Position numbers and translations under genes: made by a program | Notes under the pieces: model-generated | What the model saw: the letters and a program-made list of their open reading frames with translations, nothing else | Database searches by the model: none | Told to the model about the DNA's origin: nothing | Part shown: positions 39,922 through 47,122 of the stretch, piece by piece | Layout: each line of letters starts with the position of its first letter | Position numbering within the stretch: the first letter of the stretch is position 1 | Source: Desulfococcaceae bacterium | GTDB taxonomy: Bacteria; Desulfobacterota; Desulfobacteria; Desulfobacterales; Desulfosalsimonadaceae | DNA length: 55,821 nucleotides | Reading direction: 5' to 3' | NCBI GenBank assembly: GCA_030145385.1 | Contig: JAQYVU010000018.1 | Coordinates: 1-55,821 of the forward strand

Positions 39922-41274
39922 ATGACCGCCCAGGCCGAACCGCAATCTGTTGGAATGACACAAAGGCTTTCAGAATTTATCGTCAAAACCAATGCGGATA
40001 AAATTTCTCCGGAAGCATATGAGCATGCAAAAGTCGCTTTTATGGACTGGGTGGCCGTCACCATGGGCGGCAAGGATGAACCGGTGGTAATCAAACTGCT
40101 GGAATACTCACAGATTATGGGGGGAGATCCCCAGGCAACGATACTGGGCCACGGGGTAAAGAAAAATGTCAGCCAGGCCGCGCTGATCAACGGGACGGCA
40201 TCTCATGCCCTGGATTATGACGATACCCTGATCTCGTTTTTCGGGCACCCGTCCGTCACGCTTTTTCCCTCTCTGCTGGCGCTTTCTGAGTGGCAGGATA
40301 TCAACGGAAAAGACTTTTTAACTGCCTACCTGATCGGCCTTCAGGCAGGCGCCACCATCGGGGTGTGTGCGAGTCTGGATCATTACATGGCTGGTTGGCA
40401 TGCCACGTCTACCCTGGGACATATGGCTTCGGCAGCCGGATGCGCTAAGCTGATGGGGCTCGATACAAAACAGACGGCTTACGCGCTTGGCATTGCCGCT
40501 ACCCAGTCATCCGGTTTAAAGCGCGTTTTCGGAACCATGTGCAAGCCGTATCACGCGGGAAAATCCGCTCAGGCCGGATTGATGGCAGCGCTGCTGGCCC
40601 AAAACGATTTTACCAGTGCCGAAGATATTCTGGAAGGACCGCAGGGTTTTTTTGAGGTTTTTAAAGGCTCTGTTAACGAAGATGTTTTGGCTCTGCTCGG
40701 TCTGGGGTGGGATGTGATCAATATTTCTCAAAAATATCATGCGTCGTGTCATGCCACGCATTCCCCTTTGGAAGCGGCCATGGCCATTGTGAAAGAAAAA
40801 AATATCCCGCTCGCTGAAATCAAAAAGATAACGGTTTATTCTTCCAAACTGGCATTGGATGCAGCCGGAAAAATGGTTCCGTCCTGCGGCCTTGAAGGTA
40901 AATTCAGTATTCCGTATTGCGTGGCAAATGCATTGTGCAGCGGCATCACCGGCAACCAGGCATTTACGGACGATAAGATCAAAGCCCCGGATGTCTGCGC
41001 GGTAATGGAAAAAATCAATGTGAAGCTGGATCCTGAAAAAACAGCCCTGGAATCCCGTGTCGTAATCGAAAGCATGGACGGAAATAAACATGAGGGATTT
41101 TCCGATATTCTGCAGCAGATACCGCCCCTTGAAACAAAAAAAGACCGGGTCAGTAAAAAATATTCTGATCTTTGCGGGCCGGTGTTGAGCGGCAAAAAGA
41201 TTGAGCAAACTTCGGAAATGATTAATGACCTGCAAAGTGTCAAGAGTATGAGAATGTTTGCGGAAACATTTTAA
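39922..41274 (+). CDS. MmgE/PrpD family protein (dehydratase/epimerase fold)
   Basis: The 450-residue protein has the family's all-helical domain with ASHALDYDDTLISFFGHPS near 92-110 (conserved Asp, Thr and His), KPYHAGKSAQAGLM near 205-218 (conserved Lys) and KYHASCHATHSPLEAAM near 272-288. Family members include 2-methylcitrate dehydratase, cis-aconitate decarboxylase and iminodisuccinate epimerase; all handle acidic C-H bonds next to carboxylates. In this locus it could epimerise or dehydrate a substituted succinate. GAGGAG precedes the ATG; the GRE activase follows 26 nt after its stop. Assignment to the family is firm, the reaction is open. Confidence 0.85.
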   Translation: MTAQAEPQSVGMTQRLSEFIVKTNADKISPEAYEHAKVAFMDWVAVTMGGKDEPVVIKLLEYSQIMGGDPQATILGHGVKKNVSQAALINGTASHALDYDDTLISFFGHPSVTLFPSLLALSEWQDINGKDFLTAYLIGLQAGATIGVCASLDHYMAGWHATSTLGHMASAAGCAKLMGLDTKQTAYALGIAATQSSGLKRVFGTMCKPYHAGKSAQAGLMAALLAQNDFTSAEDILEGPQGFFEVFKGSVNEDVLALLGLGWDVINISQKYHASCHATHSPLEAAMAIVKEKNIPLAEIKKITVYSSKLALDAAGKMVPSCGLEGKFSIPYCVANALCSGITGNQAFTDDKIKAPDVCAVMEKINVKLDPEKTALESRVVIESMDGNKHEGFSDILQQIPPLETKKDRVSKKYSDLCGPVLSGKKIEQTSEMINDLQSVKSMRMFAETF

Positions 41275-41300
41275 AACACGGTGAACTGAGGCGAAATATC

Positions 41301-42275
41301 ATGAAACATGAAGTGCTGGTGTCGGATATTCAGAAATTTGCGGTCAATGACGGACCGGGGTTCAGAACCATTGTGTTCCTGAAAGGATGCGCCTTGAATT
41401 GCGCGTGGTGCCATAATCCGGAAACCATGTCGCCGTTTCCGGAAATCTATTGGAAAAAAAGGCTGTGTGTGCAGTGCGGTGCCTGCCTGGAAGTGTGCCC
41501 GAATCAGGCAATCAACCCGCCCATCCCGCCGGAACAGGCTTTGAACAAGGATACAAAATACCACAAAATCATCCGTGAGAAATGCGATCGCTGCATGGCG
41601 TGTGTGGATGCCTGCCGTTATGACGCGCTTTCTATTGTCGGAAAACAAATGTCGGTTGATGAAATATTAGATGAAGTGGAAAAGGACAGACCTTTTTATG
41701 ACAATTCCGGGGGCGGAATGACGTTAAGCGGTGGGGAACCGACATTACATGCGAATTTTTCGATTTCATTACTTAAAAATGCAAAATTACGAGGGTTCCA
41801 TACCTGCCTGGATACCAACGGTTTCCGTGAATGGGAGTCGTTCCGCCAGGTCGTTGAATATGCGGATCTTGTGATGTTTGATTTAAAGCATATGGATTGC
41901 AGCCTTCATAAAAAAATGACCGGGGTCGATAATATCAATATTTTAAATAACCTTTCCCTGCTTTCGAAAACAGACAAGGAAATCTGGGTGCGTATCCCGG
42001 TGATTCCGGGATTCAATGACACCCCTGATTTTCATGATCGTGCATCCGATTTTCTCGCAAATCTACCGAGGCCGATCAGCCGGGTGGATCTGCTGCCGTT
42101 TCACAACTGGTGCCAGGATAAATATGGCTGGCTGGGTATTGACTGGCCGATGAAAGACGTCGAGGCCACGGATCCTTCGTTTCTTGAAATCCCGGCGGAT
42201 TTATATATTAAAAAAGGCCTTCAGACAACGGTCGGGGGGTCCGGGTTTGAAAATTGTGAACGGGCTGCCGGCTGA
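41301..42275 (+). CDS. Glycyl-radical enzyme activating protein (radical SAM)
   Basis: The 324-residue enzyme has the radical SAM cluster motif in GCALNCAWCHNPET (CxxxCxxC, near 30-40), followed by a ferredoxin-like insert with two four-cysteine sets (CVQCGACLEVCP and CDRCMACVDAC). GGGMTLSGGEP (SAM binding) and a TIM-barrel remainder complete it. It generates the glycyl radical on the catalytic subunit encoded downstream. The double-cluster insert is typical of activases for benzylsuccinate synthase and related enzymes, while PFL activase lacks it. GAGG lies before the ATG. Confidence 0.92.
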   Translation: MKHEVLVSDIQKFAVNDGPGFRTIVFLKGCALNCAWCHNPETMSPFPEIYWKKRLCVQCGACLEVCPNQAINPPIPPEQALNKDTKYHKIIREKCDRCMACVDACRYDALSIVGKQMSVDEILDEVEKDRPFYDNSGGGMTLSGGEPTLHANFSISLLKNAKLRGFHTCLDTNGFREWESFRQVVEYADLVMFDLKHMDCSLHKKMTGVDNINILNNLSLLSKTDKEIWVRIPVIPGFNDTPDFHDRASDFLANLPRPISRVDLLPFHNWCQDKYGWLGIDWPMKDVEATDPSFLEIPADLYIKKGLQTTVGGSGFENCERAAG

Positions 42276-42354
42276 TATAGGGTGAAGTTAAATCAATCCA
42301 GGACCGTAATCAGGATCAATAAGAACAATAACCATATCACAGGAGGTGGATCAC

Positions 42355-42531
42355 ATGACAACGTGCCAGGAATGTAAAAGTTTTTTCCCACTAGACGAAG
42401 ATCAGGCAAAAGGCGATTGTGTTCAGCGGGTGAAAGATCCCCGGCAGGCCTATTATATGGCAAAACCGGTGAATGCGGAAGATGACTGCAGTTCATGCGC
42501 TTCATTTCACAAGAAAGAGTTTGTTCAATAA
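42355..42531 (+). CDS. BssC-like small (gamma-type) subunit of fumarate-adding enzyme
   Basis: The 58-residue Cys-rich protein starts MTTCQECKSFFPLDED and continues GDCVQRVKDP and CSSCASFHKKEF, close in size and opening to the gamma subunit of benzylsuccinate synthase, which carries an iron-sulfur cluster and stabilises the large subunit. AGGAGG at 42341-42346 selects the ATG at 42355. The cysteines at about 4, 7, 20, 40 and 43 could bind a [4Fe-4S] cluster. It lies 21 nt before the catalytic subunit, the usual order (activase, gamma, alpha, beta) for this enzyme class. Confidence 0.85.
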   Translation: MTTCQECKSFFPLDEDQAKGDCVQRVKDPRQAYYMAKPVNAEDDCSSCASFHKKEFVQ

Positions 42532-42552
42532 ACCCAAGAAAAGGAGTGAACC

Positions 42553-45063
42553 ATGACACAGGCGGCATTAAGAGACACAAGTGTTGATGTGTTTGAAAAG
42601 AACCAGGAATGGTGGTGGGCGGCTGAAAAAAAAAGGTCTACACGGCTGGACTATCTGAGAAAAGCGATCTGGAAAAAAGGCGCCATTGGCGGTCTGTACG
42701 CGCCCGGCGTCAAAGTTGACCTTGAACGGGCAAAGCTGCATACCCAAAAAGCAAAGGAAATGGAGGCCTCTCCGGATCCGTTTGTAATGAAATTTGCTAA
42801 AATTTTAGCACATGTCCTGGATAATAAAACCATCTTTATAACTGATCAGGCGCAGTTGGTCGGCTATACCGGCAGTCTGCCACACACCATGGCCTGGGAT
42901 CCCAGCTGTGCATCTATTTTAAATGAAGAAGCATATAATGATCCGACGGCTATTCCCGATCCGGTTGATGAGAATCAGCAGGTCATTCGGGAAATCTGTA
43001 ACTACTGGATCGGTAAGTCGGATCTGGACAAGATGATGCCGGTTTTTGACATGGAAGACCTGATGAAAATGCTGTCCGGGTCTATCGGGTGGGGTGTTCC
43101 CCTGGCGCGGGGAGGGTATTCGAACAAGGATTATGAATACATCATGACCGGCAAAAGGGCATTTGGAGATATCATTGAAGAACTGGACCGGAAAATAGAT
43201 GAAGTGGACGCGGAAGTTCATAAGCCGGGTGCGACGGCTGAAACAGCCAGAATGTATGACAAGCTCAATAACTGGGATGCCATGAAAATAACACTGGAGG
43301 CCGGTATCCGGATCGCTAAGCGATATGCGCGGCTTGCCAGAATCATTGCCGAGAATTTTGAAGAAGATCCGCAAAGAAAAGAAGAACTGTTGAAAATAGC
43401 TTCTGCCTGCGAACAGGTTCCGGCCAAACCGCCCAGAACGTTGCAGGAATCTTTTCAGTACGATATTTTTATTCAGATGATGAGTCGCAACGAAGCCATT
43501 GAAGGTGCCTGGCCCTCCCGGCCGGATTACTATCACGGGCCTTATTATGACAAGGATGTGAATATTGATAAAACCCTGACAAAGGAAGAAGCACTGGATC
43601 TAGTCGGTGAGTTCCTGATCCGCGCGGCGGAAGTGTGCCAGTTCAAACCTAAATGGACACGGGAAGGGCTGCAGGGTATCGACGGCACCTGGGTATGGAC
43701 CATGGGCGGGGTGAAAAAAGATGGAAGCGATGCCTGCAATGATTTGACCATTGCGTTTATGCAGGCCGCGCGGCTGGTCCGGGTGGCGAACCCGACGTTT
43801 TCCTTCCGGTGGCATCCGAAAGTATCAGATGAAGTCATGCGGGAAATTTTTGAATGTATCCGCCAGGGACTGGGGTATCCTTCCATGCGCCATGACCCGG
43901 TGCTGATTGCCAATTCAATGCACTGGCACGGACATCCTATCGAGGAAGCCAGAACATGGGTTCACCAGGCATGTCTGTCGCCCTGTCCGACCACCAAGCG
44001 CGGGTATCAGCCGATGCGCATGGCAAATGCAACTGCCAACTGCGCCAAGATTATCGAATATGTATTTAGCAGCGGATTCGATCATGTGGTCAACATGCAG
44101 GTGGGCGCAGAAACACCTGATGTCGCGACATTGACAAATTTTGAGGAGTTTTTCGGCGCCTGGATCGAGCAAATGAAAACGATTTTCAGCATTCTGGTCC
44201 GTGCTGTGAACCGGGCAAGGATGCTGGCACCCACATTGACGCCGAGACCTTTCCTATCCGGTATTTCCGAACGCTCGATTGAAAGTGGACTTGATACCTG
44301 TGAACCGTCTCTTGCTCAGGGCAATGCCTGGATCACAGCCTTTACATGGGTTGAAAATATCGACAGTCTGGCAGCGGTGAAAAAACTTGTTTTTGATGAA
44401 AAAAAATACACCCTGGCCGAACTCAAAGAAGCACTTGCCAAAAACTGGGAAGGTTGTGAGGAAATGCGACTGGATTTTGTAATAAATGCGCCCAAGTGGG
44501 GAAATGATGACGATTATGTGGATGATATCATGCTGCGCTGCCTGGATGAAGCAGCGAAATTCTCCAAAGTGCTTAAATGTCCGTCAGGAAACAACTGGCC
44601 GATTCTGCCGGAAAATGTCAGCGGGAATATTCATTATGCCAATATTGTCGGCGCACTCCCCAATGGAAGGCGTTTGGGCGACGCTCTCTATGATGGCGGT
44701 GTTTCTCCGGGGCCGGGTCTTGATAAAAACGGACCGACAGCGGTGCTGAAATCCTGCGGTAAAATTGATCATATCACCGGCGGCAGAGCGTTTTTGTTAA
44801 ACCAGAGATTGTCCCCCACGCAGCTGGCCGACGAAAAGGGATATCAGTTGTGGCGGGCCTATATGCGAACCTGGGCGGATTTAGGAATTGACCATATTCA
44901 GTTTAACATGGTGGATGATAAAACACTGCGTTCAGCCCAAAAGGATCCGGAAAAATACCAGGAGGTCATTGTCCGTGTGGCTGGCTACAGTGCCCATTTT
45001 GTTGATATCAGCCGGAAGACTCAGGATAACATCATCCAGCGGACGGTTCAGGGGTTGGGATAA
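42553..45063 (+). CDS. Fumarate-adding glycyl radical enzyme, catalytic (alpha) subunit
   Basis: The 836-residue subunit belongs to the benzylsuccinate/alkylsuccinate synthase group. The thiyl cysteine is Cys474 in VHQACLSPCPTTK and the radical glycine is Gly811 in RVAGYSAHFVDIS, near the C terminus as in all such enzymes. The ending QDNIIQRTVQGLG matches the group. It would abstract hydrogen from a hydrocarbon and add the carbon radical to fumarate. Neighbouring mutase genes point to an alkane-type substrate ((1-methylalkyl)succinate synthase), but toluene-type or other substrates cannot be excluded from sequence. AAGGAG lies before the ATG. A second Cys (478) close to the thiyl residue is noteworthy. 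Confidence 0.93.
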   Translation: MTQAALRDTSVDVFEKNQEWWWAAEKKRSTRLDYLRKAIWKKGAIGGLYAPGVKVDLERAKLHTQKAKEMEASPDPFVMKFAKILAHVLDNKTIFITDQAQLVGYTGSLPHTMAWDPSCASILNEEAYNDPTAIPDPVDENQQVIREICNYWIGKSDLDKMMPVFDMEDLMKMLSGSIGWGVPLARGGYSNKDYEYIMTGKRAFGDIIEELDRKIDEVDAEVHKPGATAETARMYDKLNNWDAMKITLEAGIRIAKRYARLARIIAENFEEDPQRKEELLKIASACEQVPAKPPRTLQESFQYDIFIQMMSRNEAIEGAWPSRPDYYHGPYYDKDVNIDKTLTKEEALDLVGEFLIRAAEVCQFKPKWTREGLQGIDGTWVWTMGGVKKDGSDACNDLTIAFMQAARLVRVANPTFSFRWHPKVSDEVMREIFECIRQGLGYPSMRHDPVLIANSMHWHGHPIEEARTWVHQACLSPCPTTKRGYQPMRMANATANCAKIIEYVFSSGFDHVVNMQVGAETPDVATLTNFEEFFGAWIEQMKTIFSILVRAVNRARMLAPTLTPRPFLSGISERSIESGLDTCEPSLAQGNAWITAFTWVENIDSLAAVKKLVFDEKKYTLAELKEALAKNWEGCEEMRLDFVINAPKWGNDDDYVDDIMLRCLDEAAKFSKVLKCPSGNNWPILPENVSGNIHYANIVGALPNGRRLGDALYDGGVSPGPGLDKNGPTAVLKSCGKIDHITGGRAFLLNQRLSPTQLADEKGYQLWRAYMRTWADLGIDHIQFNMVDDKTLRSAQKDPEKYQEVIVRVAGYSAHFVDISRKTQDNIIQRTVQGLG

Positions 45064-45083
45064 TTTCTCCATATTGCTTTCAC

Positions 45084-45111
45084 GCAGCCCGGCCATAATT
45101 GACCGGGCTGC
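45084..45111. other. Intercistronic hairpin between alpha and beta subunit genes
   Basis: A perfect 9-bp GC-rich stem (GCAGCCCGG, 45084-45092, with 45103-45111) lies 20 nt after the alpha-subunit stop. No T-run follows, so it is more likely an mRNA stability or processing element, or a partial attenuator, than a full terminator. Confidence 0.65.
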
Positions 45112-45143
45112 AGATCAAAAATTTTCAGGTGGAGAATCGTATT

Positions 45144-45503
45144 ATGTCCAGAAGAGATGAAAAAAGACAGGCATATACCAGTATGTTAATTCCTGAGAAA
45201 AAGGAAGACAGCAGCGCAAAAAGGGTGGGACAGAAAATATGTGGTACCTGTAAAAATTACATGGAAAGTTCCTGGTCCAACGATGGGCGAGGGTCCTGCA
45301 GTTGCCTCAAAATGGGATCGAATATCAGCATTAGCCCGCCGTTATATGTGTTAGATGGAAAAGAAGGATATTTGACCAAAACATTGTCAGACGCGGCTGC
45401 CTGTAAATATTTCGACAAGATGAAAATGATCGATAAAGACGGCTATGAATGCAGTGATCCGATTTATCGACGGTCGATGCGGCAATTGCAGCAAAATGAC
45501 TAA
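45144..45503 (+). CDS. BssB-like small (beta-type) subunit of fumarate-adding enzyme
   Basis: From the ATG at 45144 (AGGTGGAG site) the product is 119 residues. The core CGTCKNYMESSWSNDGRGSC, then AACKYFDK, gives the Cys spacing of the beta subunit of benzylsuccinate synthase, which binds a HiPIP-like [4Fe-4S] cluster. It is longer than the about 80-residue BssB, with extra basic sequence at the N terminus and a C-terminal tail (DPIYRRSMRQLQQ). Its stop codon touches repeat copy B. Confidence 0.8.
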   Translation: MSRRDEKRQAYTSMLIPEKKEDSSAKRVGQKICGTCKNYMESSWSNDGRGSCSCLKMGSNISISPPLYVLDGKEGYLTKTLSDAAACKYFDKMKMIDKDGYECSDPIYRRSMRQLQQND

Positions 45504-45628
45504 ATGGCGTCGTTAAAATCTCCATCTGCTGCTTTGCAGCTGTTTTTCCGCCACTCAATATACGACTTGTATGTTTTCGAGTCTGAAAAACCGCTACGCC
45601 TTGCATATGAAGCTTTTACCTTAGCCAT
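45504..45628. repeat. 125-bp palindromic repeat, copy B
   Basis: Same length and ends as copy A (38757-38881), starting at the base after the beta-subunit stop codon. The inner stem is GTTTTTC/GAAAAAC where copy A has ATTTTTC/GAAAAAT, an A-T to G-C compensatory change that supports selection for, or inheritance of, a hairpin. The minus strand encodes a closed 42-residue frame (45500-45628) with an YARRSGFSDSKTYKSY-type sequence. Confidence 0.85.
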
Positions 45629-45686
45629 GATGCTCTTGACCATAAGAATTAAATTGTAAAAACCTGAAAAAATAAAGGAGAAAACA

Positions 45687-45902
45687 ATGAAATGCACAGA
45701 ATGCGGAAATGTTGTCCCTGTAAAAGATTTTCGCTATCTTTATAACGCACGGATAGATTCGTCAATCAGCATCAGGCAGTGCACAAAATGTGAAACATGG
45801 CTGGCTGTTGATGAACTCAATGGTGTTGTTACCCAGGCAGTCGGTGCCGGGGAAGCACCATGGGGGAAATCAGCCGGTATAGAAGGGGTGGCTGCAGCAT
45901 AA
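45687..45902 (+). CDS. Small zinc-ribbon protein
   Basis: A 71-residue protein with two CxxC knuckles: CTECGN at the start and CTKCET near 32-37. It ends in an Ala/Gly-rich tail. AAAGGAG precedes the ATG. Four cysteines in this spacing normally bind one zinc ion or form a rubredoxin-like site. It lies between the small-subunit gene and the TGA-containing gene; its role in the GRE system is unknown. Confidence 0.75.
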   Translation: MKCTECGNVVPVKDFRYLYNARIDSSISIRQCTKCETWLAVDELNGVVTQAVGAGEAPWGKSAGIEGVAAA

Positions 45903-45914
45903 GGGAAAGAAAGT

Positions 45915-46253
45915 ATGGAAATGATATGTCGAAACTGCGGCCATACCGACGAATACACGGGATTTGATTTTTTGTGCAAGAACGGGTGACCGGCAACCGG
46001 AGAGTCTGATCTCCGGCAATGTCCCCGTTGCGGGACAGAATGCGTGTTTTCTCGATCTGAATCACTCTATGATGAAGAAGATCAGATGCGCCGGCTTTCC
46101 AGAAAACTTGCGGCAATCTCAAAAACAAAAGATACGACTCTTTTAGCCGTAGCAAAAGAACTGATTATACGGTTGAAAACGATCAACCGGCGCTGGAATA
46201 TTGACGGACTGAATCGATTCATCAAGGATAAACAGAGAGAACTTTTCTTTTAA
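45915..46253 (+). CDS. Zinc-ribbon protein interrupted by in-frame TGA (candidate selenoprotein)
   Basis: One frame runs from ATG 45915 (AAGGGA site, 12 nt after the previous stop) to TAA 46251-46253 with a single interruption, TGA at codon 25 (45987-45989). Before it are CRNCGHTDEY and DFLCKNG; after it are QCPRCGTECVF and a helical C-terminal part (LLAVAKELIIRLKTINRRWN). The CxxC before and CxxC after the TGA form one zinc ribbon only if the frame is read through, which argues that the two halves belong to one protein. A hairpin lies immediately downstream. Full length would be 112 residues with selenocysteine at 25. Alternatives are a real nonsense mutation, a sequencing error, or two separate products. 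Confidence 0.6.
45997..46016 (+). promoter_or_regulatory. SECIS-like hairpin after the in-frame TGA
   Basis: A perfect 7-bp stem (CCGGAGA, 45997-46003, with TCTCCGG, 46010-46016) closes loop GTCTGA. Bacterial SECIS hairpins sit in the coding region just after UGA with a G in the first loop positions; GUCU also occurs in the E. coli fdhF loop. Spacing from TGA to the stem is 7 nt, somewhat shorter than the about 11 nt of fdhF, a point against. Confidence 0.45.
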
Positions 46254-46270
46254 TAAAAAATGGAAGCAGA

Positions 46271-47122
46271 ATGGAAAATATTCAAAAAAAAATAGCTGTT
46301 CCTGAACCGGATGGACATTTTTTTCTGCCCGAATCAGTCATTGATAACATTCACCGGATAAGCCTTCTTTCAAAGCGCCATCCGGTAAATGTGCTCGTGG
46401 CAGGAAAGCAGGGTTGCGGCAAGTCGACACTGGTCCGGCAGTTTGCCGCACGGAACAACCGGCCGCTGGCGACCTTTCAGATCGGGCTGCTTTCTGAACC
46501 CGGACAGCTGTTCGGCGAACACGCATTAAAGGACGGGGAAACCTATTACAAGAAATTTCTTTTTCCGGATGCTATCCAGACACCAGGCTGTGTCATCCAT
46601 CTTGAGGAAATCAACCGGCCGGAACATCCCAAGGCGCTGAATATGTTGTTTTCCGTTTTGTCCGAAGACCGGAGTATTTATACGGACGAGCTGAATCATA
46701 TAAGGGTGGCGGATGATGTGGTTTTTTTTGCTACGTTAAATGAAGGGGATGAGTTTGTCGGCACGGAAATGCTGGATGCCGCGCTGCGGGATCGGTTTTA
46801 TGTGACGCTTTTAGATTATCTGCCGCCGGAGGTAGAAACCCGTGTGCTTTGTTTAAAAACGGGCATTAAAGAAGCCGACGCCCAGACTATCGTCAATGTG
46901 GCTGCCAGACTTCGAAATAATTCGCGGCACCCGATGGTGGTATCGACCCGGCATACGTTGATGATTGCGGAAATGATATCTGTCGGTTCGACTGTGGAAC
47001 AGGCATTTTCCGGTAGCCTTCAGATCAGTCGGGACATGCTGGAGTCTGTTCTGCTTTCCCTGCATGTGGAAACAGGAAAAACATTTAACGGCACGAATGG
47101 AAACGGCTATCAGCGCTATTAG
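46271..47122 (+). CDS. MoxR-type AAA ATPase
   Basis: The 283-residue ATPase has Walker A AGKQGCGKST near 44-53, Walker B VIHLEEINRPEHPKALN near 108-124, sensor FFATLNEGDEF near 154-164 and arginine-finger ALRDRFYV. MoxR/NorQ-type proteins act with VWA proteins as metal-cofactor or assembly chaperones. BssE in toluene-degrading loci belongs to the same group. It begins 17 nt after the TGA-containing gene and overlaps the start of the VWA partner. Confidence 0.88.
   Translation: MENIQKKIAVPEPDGHFFLPESVIDNIHRISLLSKRHPVNVLVAGKQGCGKSTLVRQFAARNNRPLATFQIGLLSEPGQLFGEHALKDGETYYKKFLFPDAIQTPGCVIHLEEINRPEHPKALNMLFSVLSEDRSIYTDELNHIRVADDVVFFATLNEGDEFVGTEMLDAALRDRFYVTLLDYLPPEVETRVLCLKTGIKEADAQTIVNVAARLRNNSRHPMVVSTRHTLMIAEMISVGSTVEQAFSGSLQISRDMLESVLLSLHVETGKTFNGTNGNGYQRY

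Noticed and set aside
45500-45628. 42-residue frame on the minus strand of repeat copy B (and its counterpart in copy A) as a gene
   Set aside because: The frame lies wholly in the palindromic repeat, differs at about 15 of 42 residues between copies, and runs through without a stop in copy A; better treated as a repeat, though coding is not fully excluded.
46044-46253. Separate gene starting at GTG 46044 downstream of the TGA
   Set aside because: No good ribosome site, and the frame remains protein-like (CPRCGTEC zinc knuckle) upstream of this codon back to the TGA, which favours one interrupted gene.
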